Notes under the pieces: model-generated
Told to the model about the DNA's origin: nothing
The model's database searches: none
What the model saw: the letters and a program-made list of their open reading frames with translations, nothing else
Translations under genes and position numbers: made by a program
Shown here: piece after piece, positions 26,488 through 35,299 of the stretch
How positions within the stretch are numbered: position 1 is the first letter of the stretch
Layout: every line of letters starts with the position of its first letter
Origin: UBA7692 sp964650845
GTDB lineage: Bacteria > Bacteroidota > Bacteroidia > Chitinophagales > LD1
Assembly: GCA_964650845.1 (NCBI GenBank)
Contig: CAZYXR010000001.1
Span: 55,037 to 119,036 of the forward strand
Length of the DNA stretch: 64,000 bases
Direction: 5' to 3'

Positions 26488-28887
26488 CTAAAACTTAAAA
26501 TTCAGCTGCGCTACAAATGAGCGTGGTGCATTGGGTCGTGCTGGCCTAAGCTGATAAAACTGATTCATGACATTACGGGCAATAAAGTTTACAGATATAT
26601 GCCTGTTTACATCGTAGCCGGCACGTATATCCCACACAAAGGCTCCTCGGTGAGCATTCTTTTGCCGATAGCCACCTAAATCAGGTATTGCGTATTCAAA
26701 AATCGCATCTACATTATCCATAAAACTATAATACTGAAGCGATGTGCCAATGCGGTAATGCTTATAAATCAATGCATCAATATCGGCCTTAAACACATGG
26801 CGATTGCGGTACTTCAACATTATCATTCTATTTACCGAATCGGGGCGATAGAAAGTACCAAAAGCCCTGTCGAGCGTAAATGCTATATCCTTTTTTGCGC
26901 CAGGCTCATCTAAACTTAATGGATAAAGATAGGTGTAACCAATTTGAGTTGTAACATCAACATTGCCGATTGTGCCCTCGCCTACTAAAGATAATTCCCA
27001 TCCGAAAATTCTTGCACGAGTAACGTTATTAGACTGAAATGTTGCCTTTAATCCATAAGTGCCATCAGGTTTTGGCACAACATCAATGGCGGTATTTTGA
27101 AACTCTATCATTTGCGAAAACTCGCTCCAAAAAACTACTGCATCAAAGTATCCGCGCCAATTTGAAATATTGAAACTACGCTTGTATCCTAACTCGAAAG
27201 TGTATCCGTTTTCGGGCAAAATATTTTTATTTTCTACCACACGCAAATCACCTAAATCATAATTCACAAATCGTTCGGCTATGCTCGGAAAACGATAAGC
27301 CGTTGCAAACGAAGCACGTAGGTAATTGTATTTTCTAATTTGATAATTCACTCCCAATCTAAATACAGGCAATGTTATTTTTGCTGTGTCGCCATTGGTT
27401 TTTACGTTCTGAAACTTCAACAATGCAAAACCAAACTGGTCATTTAATCTGAAATATTCACCTCTAATGCCGGCATTTACCGTCAAGTTTTTCCAAGTTA
27501 CATCTGCTGCCACATACACGCCTCCGTAATCGCCCGTGTTGGTTCCTAACGTACCATCAAGGTTATCGAAGTGCATATTGTTTACACCCACAATAATTTT
27601 TGCAATTGAACCAAAATCGTGCCTGAACTGATAGTCCACAATTCCAAACTGCGCTTTGGGACCGGTTTTTGAACCAACGCTATTGAAATAAAACCAACGA
27701 GTAAGCAATCTATGTTGATTATGCTTTTTATCAATAAAGTTGATGCTTGGATCCAAATAAGCATAAAGGTATCGCTCGTCTATACTAACTCCATCGGCCG
27801 AAACATACGGGGTAGAAATATTTTTCCACCAAAATTGAAATCCGCTTTTGCGATACATCACATTTCCGTTCAAAGCAATACTTAGGCGACCGTTCAGCTT
27901 TTTGGGTGTGTATTTTATTTTAGAAGTAAAACGAACGCGGTTATCGTACTCCTCATTCAAATGTGACTGTTGGTTGTGTAGGTTTCCACTAATTACAAAA
28001 TCAACGTCTTTAAACTTTCGCATGTGCAAAAACGAAACTCCGGTAGCATGTGGCTTATCGAAATACGATTTGCTTTTATCTGCTTTCCACCAAGCAAATT
28101 CGGGTTTGTTCTGCCAGTCTTTTTTCAGCACATTATTTGAAACATCAAACCATTCGTTGTAAAGCTGAATGCGAGTTTCGGGTGTGTCGCTGGGGTAAGC
28201 TGTGCGTAAATGAATTACACCATTAAGCGCACCGGCACCGTACTGCACAGTCGAAGAACCTTTAATGATTTCCATTTGGCTCATGTTTTCCATGGGCGCA
28301 AGTTCCCAACGAATTTCGCCACGGTCGGGCGTTAGCAAAGGCAATTCATCTATTACTAAAATAACACGGCTGCCACTGCCATAAGCATAACCGCTTCCAC
28401 CGCGAATAGAAACTGAGCCATCCATAACGGTAATGCCGGGTGTGCGGTTCACGGCTTGCAATGCATTGGTAATGTTATTGGTTTCAATAAAGCGCGGCTT
28501 CAACACTTCCATCGAAACCGATTCCTTCTGAATTTTTTTCCCAAACCTACTGGTTGAAACCACCACTGTGCTCAACTCTCTATCACCCGAAAACAAATTC
28601 CTATTGAGCGATTTTTGTTTTCCTGCTTCAACATTCACTTTCACCGTATCGGTTTCGTAACCTATGTAAGAAAACATTACAACATTTTCGCCAGCGGGCA
28701 TCGATAGCTGATAGGCTCCGTTTGCATCGGTTGAAGTAGCATTGGTAGGCGAAGTAAATACCGACACACCCACCAAGGCTTCGCGCGATTGACCATCGCG
28801 CACGATACCGTTAATAGATGTGTTTTGGGAAAAAGCAATTAACGTAGTTGCTGAAAAAAACAGCCAAAGGATAATTTCACGTTGCAT
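26488..28887 (-). CDS. TonB-dependent outer-membrane receptor
   Basis: The 799-residue protein has a signal peptide and then a carboxypeptidase-regulatory-like domain at ~23-105 (INGIVRDGQSREALVGVSVFTSPTNA, YIGYETDTV). A TonB plug domain follows at ~115-235 (TPGITVMDGSVSIRGGSGYAYG, VQYGAGALNGVIHL), and a 22-strand-type barrel ends in the aromatic SFVAQLNFKF. It imports a ligand across the outer membrane using TonB energy. No SusD partner lies next to it, so a glycan-type Sus pair is unlikely; siderophore, cobalamin or metal ligands are possible. Confidence 0.93.
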   Translation of the reverse strand: MQREIILWLFFSATTLIAFSQNTSINGIVRDGQSREALVGVSVFTSPTNATSTDANGAYQLSMPAGENVVMFSYIGYETDTVKVNVEAGKQKSLNRNLFSGDRELSTVVVSTSRFGKKIQKESVSMEVLKPRFIETNNITNALQAVNRTPGITVMDGSVSIRGGSGYAYGSGSRVILVIDELPLLTPDRGEIRWELAPMENMSQMEIIKGSSTVQYGAGALNGVIHLRTAYPSDTPETRIQLYNEWFDVSNNVLKKDWQNKPEFAWWKADKSKSYFDKPHATGVSFLHMRKFKDVDFVISGNLHNQQSHLNEEYDNRVRFTSKIKYTPKKLNGRLSIALNGNVMYRKSGFQFWWKNISTPYVSADGVSIDERYLYAYLDPSINFIDKKHNQHRLLTRWFYFNSVGSKTGPKAQFGIVDYQFRHDFGSIAKIIVGVNNMHFDNLDGTLGTNTGDYGGVYVAADVTWKNLTVNAGIRGEYFRLNDQFGFALLKFQNVKTNGDTAKITLPVFRLGVNYQIRKYNYLRASFATAYRFPSIAERFVNYDLGDLRVVENKNILPENGYTFELGYKRSFNISNWRGYFDAVVFWSEFSQMIEFQNTAIDVVPKPDGTYGLKATFQSNNVTRARIFGWELSLVGEGTIGNVDVTTQIGYTYLYPLSLDEPGAKKDIAFTLDRAFGTFYRPDSVNRMIMLKYRNRHVFKADIDALIYKHYRIGTSLQYYSFMDNVDAIFEYAIPDLGGYRQKNAHRGAFVWDIRAGYDVNRHISVNFIARNVMNQFYQLRPARPNAPRSFVAQLNFKF

Positions 28888-28988
28888 TCAAATAATACTT
28901 TCGTAACGCACAAACGTATTTTAATTGCTGCGTGGAAGCAAGCAGAATGCAATTTCTTTTTCCCCACACCGTATAATTCGTTTCTAAA

Positions 28989-29231
28989 ATGTATTTTTCG
29001 CCAATGGAACTGAACGTTTTTGTAAAACAATTTGCCGATTGTTTAATGAGCGAAGATGCGAGCGCTATTCATGCACAAACCGAGTTTAAGAAATTGGACG
29101 AGTGGGGTTCTATGATGGCACTGATTGTAATTGCTATGGTTGATAGTGAATATAACAAGACCCTGACAGCCGAAGATATTCACGCTGCAAAAACTATTGA
29201 AGCACTTTTTAAAATTGTAGAAGAAAAATAA
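28989..29231 (+). CDS. Acyl carrier protein
   Basis: The 80-residue acidic helical protein matches acyl carrier proteins. The phosphopantetheine serine lies in DEWGSMMALIVI (about residue 40), where GSM replaces the usual DSL. ACPs carry acyl chains as thioesters to synthases and transferases. It is the first gene of a four-gene unit with ketosynthase III (starts at the next base), glycosyltransferase and acetyltransferase. It is therefore probably a dedicated carrier rather than the fatty-acid AcpP. ATG 29004 is an alternative start that would remove five residues. Confidence 0.82.
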   Translation: MYFSPMELNVFVKQFADCLMSEDASAIHAQTEFKKLDEWGSMMALIVIAMVDSEYNKTLTAEDIHAAKTIEALFKIVEEK

Positions 29232-30287
29232 ATGGCGTTGTTTTCTATAGAGAATGTATCTATTGAGGGCATTGCTGCCAGTGTGCCAAAACAAACGGCA
29301 GACAATCTTTCGCTTGACTTGCTAACGGAAAAAGAACGCGAACTTTTTGTAAAAACAGTTGGTATTAGGTATCGCAGGGTTGCCACGCAAAATATTACTA
29401 CCGTTGATTTGTGTTTTGAAGCAGCGCAAAAACTTTTAAAAGACACCAACACTTCGCCATCAGAAATTTCGGGCTTGATATTGGTAACACAAACCCCTGA
29501 TTTTTTGATTCCAAACTCCGCCTCGGTTTTGCAACACAAATTGGGCTTGCCAAAATCGTGTATTGCATTCGATGTAAACCTGGGTTGTTCAGGTTATGTA
29601 TATGGCCTATCGCTTGCAGCTGGGTTTGCCTCGCGCATAGAAGGCGACAAAGTGCTGTTATTAGTTGGCGATGTTTCTACAAAAGTAATTTCGCAACAAG
29701 ATAAAAGTGTAGTGCCTTTGTTTTCTGATGCCGGCTCGGCAACAATTGTAGCGCACAAAAAAGGGAGCAATTTTTATTTCAATCTACAAACAGATGGGGC
29801 AGAATATGATGATATTATTATTAAAGATGGAGGCCTCCGCAACCCAGCCAACGAGCACTCGTTTGTTAGCAAAGAAATAGAGCCTGGCATTGTAAGAAAC
29901 AGTATGCAAATGAAGTTAGACGGCATTCGCATATTTAATTTTGCCCTGCGCGAAGTGGTTCCTAACATTCATTCTCTTTACGAAAAATACAAGTTCAATT
30001 TAGCCGAAACGGATTTTGTTTTCTTTCATCAAGCCAACAAATTGATGTTGGAGAGCATACGAAAAAAACTACATGTAGCTGCCGAAAAAGTACCGTATTC
30101 GCTGTACAATTACGGCAACACAAGTTCGGCTACCATACCACTAACCATGGTTGCCAATGCACAAAAAGAACTGAGCGAAAACAAAAATCATATATTGCTT
30201 TGCGGTTTTGGCGTAGGCTTGTCGTGGGGAAGCGTTTACTTAAAAACACAAAATATTTGTATCCCAGATTTGATAGAAGTTGAATGA
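29232..30287 (+). CDS. Beta-ketoacyl-ACP synthase III-like enzyme
   Basis: The 351-residue thiolase-fold protein has the catalytic triad of the FabH class: Cys119 in NLGCSGYVYG, His in FFHQANKLM (about 267), and Asn in YNYGNTSSATIP (about 295). It condenses an acyl-CoA or acyl-ACP with a malonyl-type ACP, or transfers the acyl group. It begins one base after the ACP stop and overlaps the glycosyltransferase by 4 bp, so it acts in a specialised pathway, not the general fab cluster. The product is not predictable. Confidence 0.9.
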   Translation: MALFSIENVSIEGIAASVPKQTADNLSLDLLTEKERELFVKTVGIRYRRVATQNITTVDLCFEAAQKLLKDTNTSPSEISGLILVTQTPDFLIPNSASVLQHKLGLPKSCIAFDVNLGCSGYVYGLSLAAGFASRIEGDKVLLLVGDVSTKVISQQDKSVVPLFSDAGSATIVAHKKGSNFYFNLQTDGAEYDDIIIKDGGLRNPANEHSFVSKEIEPGIVRNSMQMKLDGIRIFNFALREVVPNIHSLYEKYKFNLAETDFVFFHQANKLMLESIRKKLHVAAEKVPYSLYNYGNTSSATIPLTMVANAQKELSENKNHILLCGFGVGLSWGSVYLKTQNICIPDLIEVE

Positions 30288-31204
30288 GTAATATTGACTA
30301 TTCAATTGTTGTTCCGGTTTATAAAAGCACAGCTACGCTAAAGCAGTTGTGCGATGAAATTCATGTAGTGTTTTCTGGCAATAATTTATCGTACGAATTG
30401 ATTTTAGTAAACGATGCCAGCCCCGATGATACTTGGAATGTTGTAAAAGAAATTAAAGCTACTTCATCGGCAAAAGTAACAGCAATAAACCTCGCCAAAA
30501 ACACCGGGCAACATCATGCTTTACTTTGCGGTTTTCAATATGCCACCGGAAAATTTGTAGTTACTATTGATGACGATTTACAGTTTTCGCCAAACGATAT
30601 TTTACTGCTTATCAAACATCAAGAACTTACCCAAGCCGACTTGGTTTATGGCATGCAATTCATCAAAGAGCATTCTACATTCCGAAACTTTGGCAGCCGT
30701 GTAGTTGCTTACATGTTCAGCAGTTTTGCCAGCACACCCGGGCGAGGCTCTTCGTTTCGCTTAATTAGTACAAACATTATTCAGCAGATAAAAAACTTCA
30801 ACCATCGCTACATTTTTTTAGATGAATTGTTGGCTTGGTTTACATCGAACACGCAGTTTGTTGAGGTAACACACAACAAAAGAAAAGAAGGCAAGTCGGG
30901 CTACACATTGGGCAAACTAATTTTATGGACATTGCGAATAGTTTTTGCATACACCACTTTGCCGCTTCGCATCATGACATACTTTGGTATATTGACATTT
31001 TTAGTTTGCCTGAGCTTGGTTATCTACTTCATTTATCAAAAAGAAAATGTTGGAGCCGAGCTTGGATTCACGGCATTGATTACTTCCATTTTTATGAGTA
31101 CCGGTTTAATTCTGTTTTGCCTTGGCATCATTGGCGAGTACCTAAACAGATTGTTCCATGTGCAGCACAAACGCCCTGTTTTTTTCATTAAAGAAGTATT
31201 GTAA
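30284..31204 (+). CDS. Family 2 glycosyltransferase with C-terminal membrane helices
   Basis: The 306-residue protein has a GT-A fold: SIVVPVYKST at the N-terminus, VNDASPDDTW (nucleotide-sugar Asp) near 40, and the metal-binding DDDLQFSP near 95. Two membrane helices lie at ~225-245 and ~255-285. This matches DPM1/GtrB/ArnC-type enzymes that transfer a sugar from NDP-sugar to polyprenyl phosphate at the cytoplasmic face. The ATGA overlap with the ketosynthase shows cotranslation. It probably supplies a lipid-linked sugar to the same pathway. Confidence 0.9.
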   Translation: MSNIDYSIVVPVYKSTATLKQLCDEIHVVFSGNNLSYELILVNDASPDDTWNVVKEIKATSSAKVTAINLAKNTGQHHALLCGFQYATGKFVVTIDDDLQFSPNDILLLIKHQELTQADLVYGMQFIKEHSTFRNFGSRVVAYMFSSFASTPGRGSSFRLISTNIIQQIKNFNHRYIFLDELLAWFTSNTQFVEVTHNKRKEGKSGYTLGKLILWTLRIVFAYTTLPLRIMTYFGILTFLVCLSLVIYFIYQKENVGAELGFTALITSIFMSTGLILFCLGIIGEYLNRLFHVQHKRPVFFIKEVL

Positions 31205-31210
31205 CCTTGC

Positions 31211-31855
31211 ATGAAAGTACATCGCTATGGCATTACGCTCGAACGAATAAAAGCCGAACATTTAGAAATGGTTCGGCAGTGGCGCAACGATAAAAAAATT
31301 TCAAAATACATGTTTCATCATGGCGAAATAACCACAGCCATGCAACAAGAGTGGTTTGAAAGCATCAATGACATTTCAAACTTTTTTTTCATTATCCATT
31401 ATCACGGTAAGCAGGTTGGGCTCATCAACATGTCGGCAATAGATTGGGATAAACACGAGGCTTTTAGCGGCTTATTTATTTACGAAGATGAATTTTGGGG
31501 AACGGACATTCCGGTGCGCGCATCGCTTGCCATGTTAGATGTTTTTTTCCTTTTGGCGGGCATAAAAAAGGTGTATGCCAAAGTGCGTGGCAACAATAAA
31601 ATTGCTCATCGCTACAACACCTCTTTAGGGTTTATCAAAACGCGCAAAATAGAACTGGGCTTAGGCTTTGAATATGAACTGGAACGTATAGATTACTTTA
31701 TGACAGCCGATAAACTACGCAGGCTGGCGGCTAAAACAAACAGCAATAAAACCATTATTGAATTTGATAATTCGGAGATAGATAAAAACCTAAAAAGGCA
31801 GTTTGTAGAAATTGGCGAAACCGTTATAGAAATGCTGGATCTAACGATTTCCTAA
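31211..31855 (+). CDS. GNAT family N-acetyltransferase (RimJ/PseH-like)
   Basis: The 214-residue protein has the GNAT pattern of the RimJ/RimL-PseH type: ITLERIKAEHLEMVRQWRND at the N-terminus, a central beta-strand GLINMSAIDW, then RASLAMLDVFFL and AKVRGNNKIAHRYNTSLGF for acetyl-CoA binding. The C-terminal ~40 residues (after about 170) extend beyond the domain. In the operon with ACP, ketosynthase and glycosyltransferase it may acylate an amino sugar. Its 3' end overlaps the convergent gene by 15 bp. Confidence 0.83.
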   Translation: MKVHRYGITLERIKAEHLEMVRQWRNDKKISKYMFHHGEITTAMQQEWFESINDISNFFFIIHYHGKQVGLINMSAIDWDKHEAFSGLFIYEDEFWGTDIPVRASLAMLDVFFLLAGIKKVYAKVRGNNKIAHRYNTSLGFIKTRKIELGLGFEYELERIDYFMTADKLRRLAAKTNSNKTIIEFDNSEIDKNLKRQFVEIGETVIEMLDLTIS

Positions 31856-32752
31856 CAATGAAAATCTCACTTCATCTATCAGCCCCTTCATTTTCCGTTT
31901 AAAACTTTTACCTTCCAATTCAAGCAGAATTTTAGTAGAAAAATTGGGGTTCAACATCCACTTCAACATTCTTTTATGCAAAGGCAATGAGCTGTATGGA
32001 AACTTCTCAACTTGCAAGAAAGGCTTTAGCTTAGGGTAAATATTTTGTTCGTAATCGTTTCGCGTAAAGCGGTAGATACTTTTATCTAATGGCGGCATTA
32101 CTTCTAAGCCAAGATGCAGAGTAAGATGAAGTTCATCTGTTACATGCGGCCGCTCAGCAAAAGCAATCAGGTTATGAATAAACGCAACGCTGGTGTAGCC
32201 TGTGCCAATGCAAACATTGCTGAACAGAAACTTTAAATACAGGCTGCGATGAAACACAAAACAATCGTATCCAGGATGCAACTGCCCCATCTGCGCTTGA
32301 ATCAGCGGCAATTCATTGGCATTTTTCCACTCAAACGGAATACGCCTTCTGGTTACACTTATGGCATCATACTTTCCACCTTGTATCAGCTGCGCAATAG
32401 CAGTATAAAAATGAGGCACAAGAATAATGTCGGTGTTGGTGTAAATTAAATATTCGGCATCAGTGTTTTCGTAAAGTGCTTTAATTAGATCGGCAATGAG
32501 CGGAAACTTTTTTGCATTCGGCAAATTTGCAACATCACGGATAGATTGATGCAGATCGGGCAAAACCCTAAAAAAATCGGGCACAGCTTTTCTGTCTTCT
32601 GCATATTGAACACTCAATAATTCCACATCCACCTTGCCATCGGCAAACTCTTTTGCTTGCCGCATACTTTCAAAAGTAATGGGCTGGGCACGAAACAACT
32701 CGTGCGATTCGGGCACAGCAACAGGATTTACAATATGAGCAAAACGTATCAA
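31841..32752 (-). CDS. Glycosyltransferase-like protein, TTG start
   Basis: The 303-residue protein has a GT-A-like pattern: MIRFAHIVNPV at the N-terminus, then AEYLIYTNTDIILV (a DxD-like acid, about 105), ISVTRRRIPFEW, and LHPGYDCFVFHRSLY. Stretches like these occur in putative polysaccharide glycosyltransferases, but I cannot name a precise family. No membrane segment or signal peptide is visible. Start is TTG at 32750-32752, the only start codon before the first strand. The 3' end overlaps the GNAT gene on the other strand by 15 bp. Confidence 0.6.
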   Translation of the reverse strand: MIRFAHIVNPVAVPESHELFRAQPITFESMRQAKEFADGKVDVELLSVQYAEDRKAVPDFFRVLPDLHQSIRDVANLPNAKKFPLIADLIKALYENTDAEYLIYTNTDIILVPHFYTAIAQLIQGGKYDAISVTRRRIPFEWKNANELPLIQAQMGQLHPGYDCFVFHRSLYLKFLFSNVCIGTGYTSVAFIHNLIAFAERPHVTDELHLTLHLGLEVMPPLDKSIYRFTRNDYEQNIYPKLKPFLQVEKFPYSSLPLHKRMLKWMLNPNFSTKILLELEGKSFKRKMKGLIDEVRFSLLGNR

Positions 32753-32780
32753 TGCGGTATGATGATAATGAACAATTGCA

Positions 32781-33554
32781 CTAAAGTATGCGTTTAATAA
32801 TTTTTAATCGGTGCGAATACTTCTTGCTTTCAGTATTAAAAATTCCGAAATGGTCTAATCTATCAATTCGCACTTTGCCGCTGGCGTGAATTATCTGCTG
32901 ATCTTTCAACACAATACCTACGTGCGTGATTCTATCTTCATCGTTTACAAAAAAAGCTAAATCTCCGGGCTGCGATTCTTCCACAAAATTCACAACCAAA
33001 CCTTGCTCGGCTTGCTGATAAGCATCGCGCAACAATGGAATAAAAAGCGATTTAAAAACAACCTGTGTAAAGCCCGAACAATCTATACCAAAAGGCGAGC
33101 GACCGCCCCACAAATATGGAGCATTCAAAAAACGAAAAGCTATTTTTTCGAGATGCGAATTACTCTGCTGCCCATCTTGAATGGCTTGACCGTTGTAGAT
33201 AAATTTTTCTTTATGCAGCCTAAAATTAATGCCATCAAAAAAAGGCAAGTTGCTACCGCAAAGTATTGGAATACCTTGTTTATCGCTAGTTGCAGTACAC
33301 ACCACATCCAACGTTACCGCTGCGGGCAATGCAGTAAGCTGCGCGTACTCCTTTTCATTTATTGCATGATAGGATGCTTCGTCCATCCACCCTTCATAGC
33401 CATCGTAATTGCAGCGAATTTGCATCCATTTATTACCTCTTTTTTCAATCACCTCATAAGTTTCGCCAAACAGCAACTGGCTAACCTGTTCGCTGCGATG
33501 CGAAGGTTCTTTGCGCAATGGAATAACAGAAATAGTGGCAATGCCGTGAGTCAT
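32781..33554 (-). CDS. NlpC/P60 (C40) peptidase with SH3-like domain
   Basis: The 257-residue protein has a bacterial SH3-like region at ~1-65 (IPLRKEPSHRSEQVSQLLFGETYEV) and a second SH3-like stretch to ~110. The catalytic domain follows: YLWGGRSPFGIDCSGFTQ (catalytic Cys near 160), RITHVGIVL (His) and IIHASGKVRID (third polar position). Such enzymes cut gamma-D-glutamyl-diamino-acid bonds in peptidoglycan stem peptides. No classical signal peptide is visible, as in YkfC-like cytosolic muropeptide-recycling enzymes. Cytosolic recycling is therefore likely, but not proven. Confidence 0.9.
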   Translation of the reverse strand: MTHGIATISVIPLRKEPSHRSEQVSQLLFGETYEVIEKRGNKWMQIRCNYDGYEGWMDEASYHAINEKEYAQLTALPAAVTLDVVCTATSDKQGIPILCGSNLPFFDGINFRLHKEKFIYNGQAIQDGQQSNSHLEKIAFRFLNAPYLWGGRSPFGIDCSGFTQVVFKSLFIPLLRDAYQQAEQGLVVNFVEESQPGDLAFFVNDEDRITHVGIVLKDQQIIHASGKVRIDRLDHFGIFNTESKKYSHRLKIIKRIL

Positions 33555-33672
33555 TTTAATATAATAAAAAATGAAAGAAGAAAATATTGATGAAATGTGA
33601 ACTAAGAGATTTTAGACGGTAGATTTTGGTACGTATAGTTTCAGAAACACAAACTTTATCTATTTGCAAAAC

Positions 33673-34944
33673 TTATAAGGCTTTGATAGTTGTAAACACA
33701 GCTTTCAAATCCGTTTCCGAAATGCAATATGGCGGCATCACATACAAAGTATTACCCAGCGGGCGCAACAAAATTCCCCTCTCGATAAAGTAGTTGTACA
33801 ACTCATCGCGAATGCTATTGGTGTAGCCTTTTTGCTCGTTTGTTTTTACTTCAAAAGCTAAGATAGTACCAAGCGTACGCACATTTTCTATGTTGCTTTT
33901 TTGCTTTAGTTCGTGCGCAAAATTATTTTGCAATGTTTCAATGCTTTTTACTCGCTGCATAGTGTTTTCCTGCTCCCACACCTCAAGCGAAGCACATGCC
34001 GCGGCACATGCTAATGCGTTTCCAGTATAGCTGTGGCCGTGAAAAAACATTTTCGCCTTTTCGCTACTTAAAAAGGCTTGGTAAACTTCGTTGGTGCAAG
34101 TGGTAGCCCCCATTGCCATAAAGCCACCGGTAATTCCTTTTGAAAAACACATCATGTCGGGCTGCACAGTAAGATATTCGCTGGCAAACATTTTTCCTGT
34201 TCTGCCAAACCCCGTCATCACTTCATCGGCAATACAAAAAATGTTTTCCGCTTTTGCCAATACCATTAGCTTATTTAGCACATCTGCATCGTACAGTAAC
34301 ATCCCCGCACTGCCAAGAATCAAAGGTTCAAAAATGAAAGCTGCAATTTCTTGCTTGTGTGTTTTTATACAATCTTTAAACTGCTCAATTACTACTGCAC
34401 TATTGGCTGAAGTTGGCGTATCAACAAACAATACATCAAACAAAAGTTTATTGAATGGCCGCGTAAAAACTCCCCGCGCACTCACGCTCATACTACCAAA
34501 GGTATCGCCATGATAAGCATCGCGAAAAGCAATAACTTTTGTGCGCGGTTTGTAGTGATTGAAAAAGTACTGCAATGCCATTTTTATTGCCGCTTCTACT
34601 GCAGTAGAACCATTGTCGCTACAAAAAATCTTTTGTTGATTCTGCGGCAACAACGGCATAAACATTTCGGCAAATTTCACTGCTGGCTCGTGTGTAAATC
34701 CCGCAAAAATTACTTGCTCCAACGCCTTTGCCTGTGCGGCAATAGCATTGCCAATATGCGGATGTGCATGACCATGAATATTCACCCACCAGCTCGAAAC
34801 AGCATCAATATAACGCTTACCGTTTTCATCAATTAAATAGCTACCCTCGCCTTTCACAATACCAATGGGCAAGCCTGCAGTTTGCATCTGTGTGTATGGA
34901 TGCCAAATGTACTTTGAGTCGCGATGAGAAAGATTATTCACCAC
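33673..34944 (-). CDS. bioA: Adenosylmethionine-8-amino-7-oxononanoate aminotransferase
   Basis: BioA transfers the amino group of SAM to KAPA to form DAPA in biotin synthesis. The 423-residue class III PLP aminotransferase starts with the BioA-specific IWHPYTQMQ and has the PLP-binding lysine in CFSKGITGGFMAMG (about 278). The substrate patterns DAVSSWWVNIHGHAHP and YHGDTFGSMS also match BioA. Length is normal. It is the last gene of a minus-strand unit with a membrane protein (2 bp before) and an ABC permease; the other bio genes are not in the window. Confidence 0.95.
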   Translation of the reverse strand: MVNNLSHRDSKYIWHPYTQMQTAGLPIGIVKGEGSYLIDENGKRYIDAVSSWWVNIHGHAHPHIGNAIAAQAKALEQVIFAGFTHEPAVKFAEMFMPLLPQNQQKIFCSDNGSTAVEAAIKMALQYFFNHYKPRTKVIAFRDAYHGDTFGSMSVSARGVFTRPFNKLLFDVLFVDTPTSANSAVVIEQFKDCIKTHKQEIAAFIFEPLILGSAGMLLYDADVLNKLMVLAKAENIFCIADEVMTGFGRTGKMFASEYLTVQPDMMCFSKGITGGFMAMGATTCTNEVYQAFLSSEKAKMFFHGHSYTGNALACAAACASLEVWEQENTMQRVKSIETLQNNFAHELKQKSNIENVRTLGTILAFEVKTNEQKGYTNSIRDELYNYFIERGILLRPLGNTLYVMPPYCISETDLKAVFTTIKAL

Positions 34945-34946
34945 AC

Positions 34947-35297
34947 CTATTGCTTACTTTTTAAAAACCTCATTGCCACCCAAGCCCCTGCTACACAAAA
35001 CAACGGGTAGCATAATGATGAAACCACCATAAACCAAACAGGATGTGGCAATGCAATAAAATTTGCAATGCCCGCAAGCATCAACAAACCGGCAACAATA
35101 AACGCGGGTAAATACTTTCCCGACTTATCAATTAAAGTTGCCACTGCGCCTCCACAAAACGAACTAACCACGTAAGCTACAAGCACACCAAGCAGTGCGC
35201 TTTGCATGGGCAATTTATGTACAAGGCCTTCTATAAAACTAATCAGCAAAACGCTAATACCTACCCCACCGGCTACACCTAAAACTATACGCTTCAT
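34947..35297 (-). CDS. Small integral membrane protein, function unknown
   Basis: The 116-residue protein has four hydrophobic helices (about 5-20, 38-58, 65-85 and 90-112) and no recognised motif. It is cotranscribed with the ABC permease upstream and bioA downstream; 2 bp separate each pair. I do not assign a function. Confidence 0.7.
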   Translation of the reverse strand: MKRIVLGVAGGVGISVLLISFIEGLVHKLPMQSALLGVLVAYVVSSFCGGAVATLIDKSGKYLPAFIVAGLLMLAGIANFIALPHPVWFMVVSSLCYPLFCVAGAWVAMRFLKSKQ

Positions 35298-35299
35298 AT

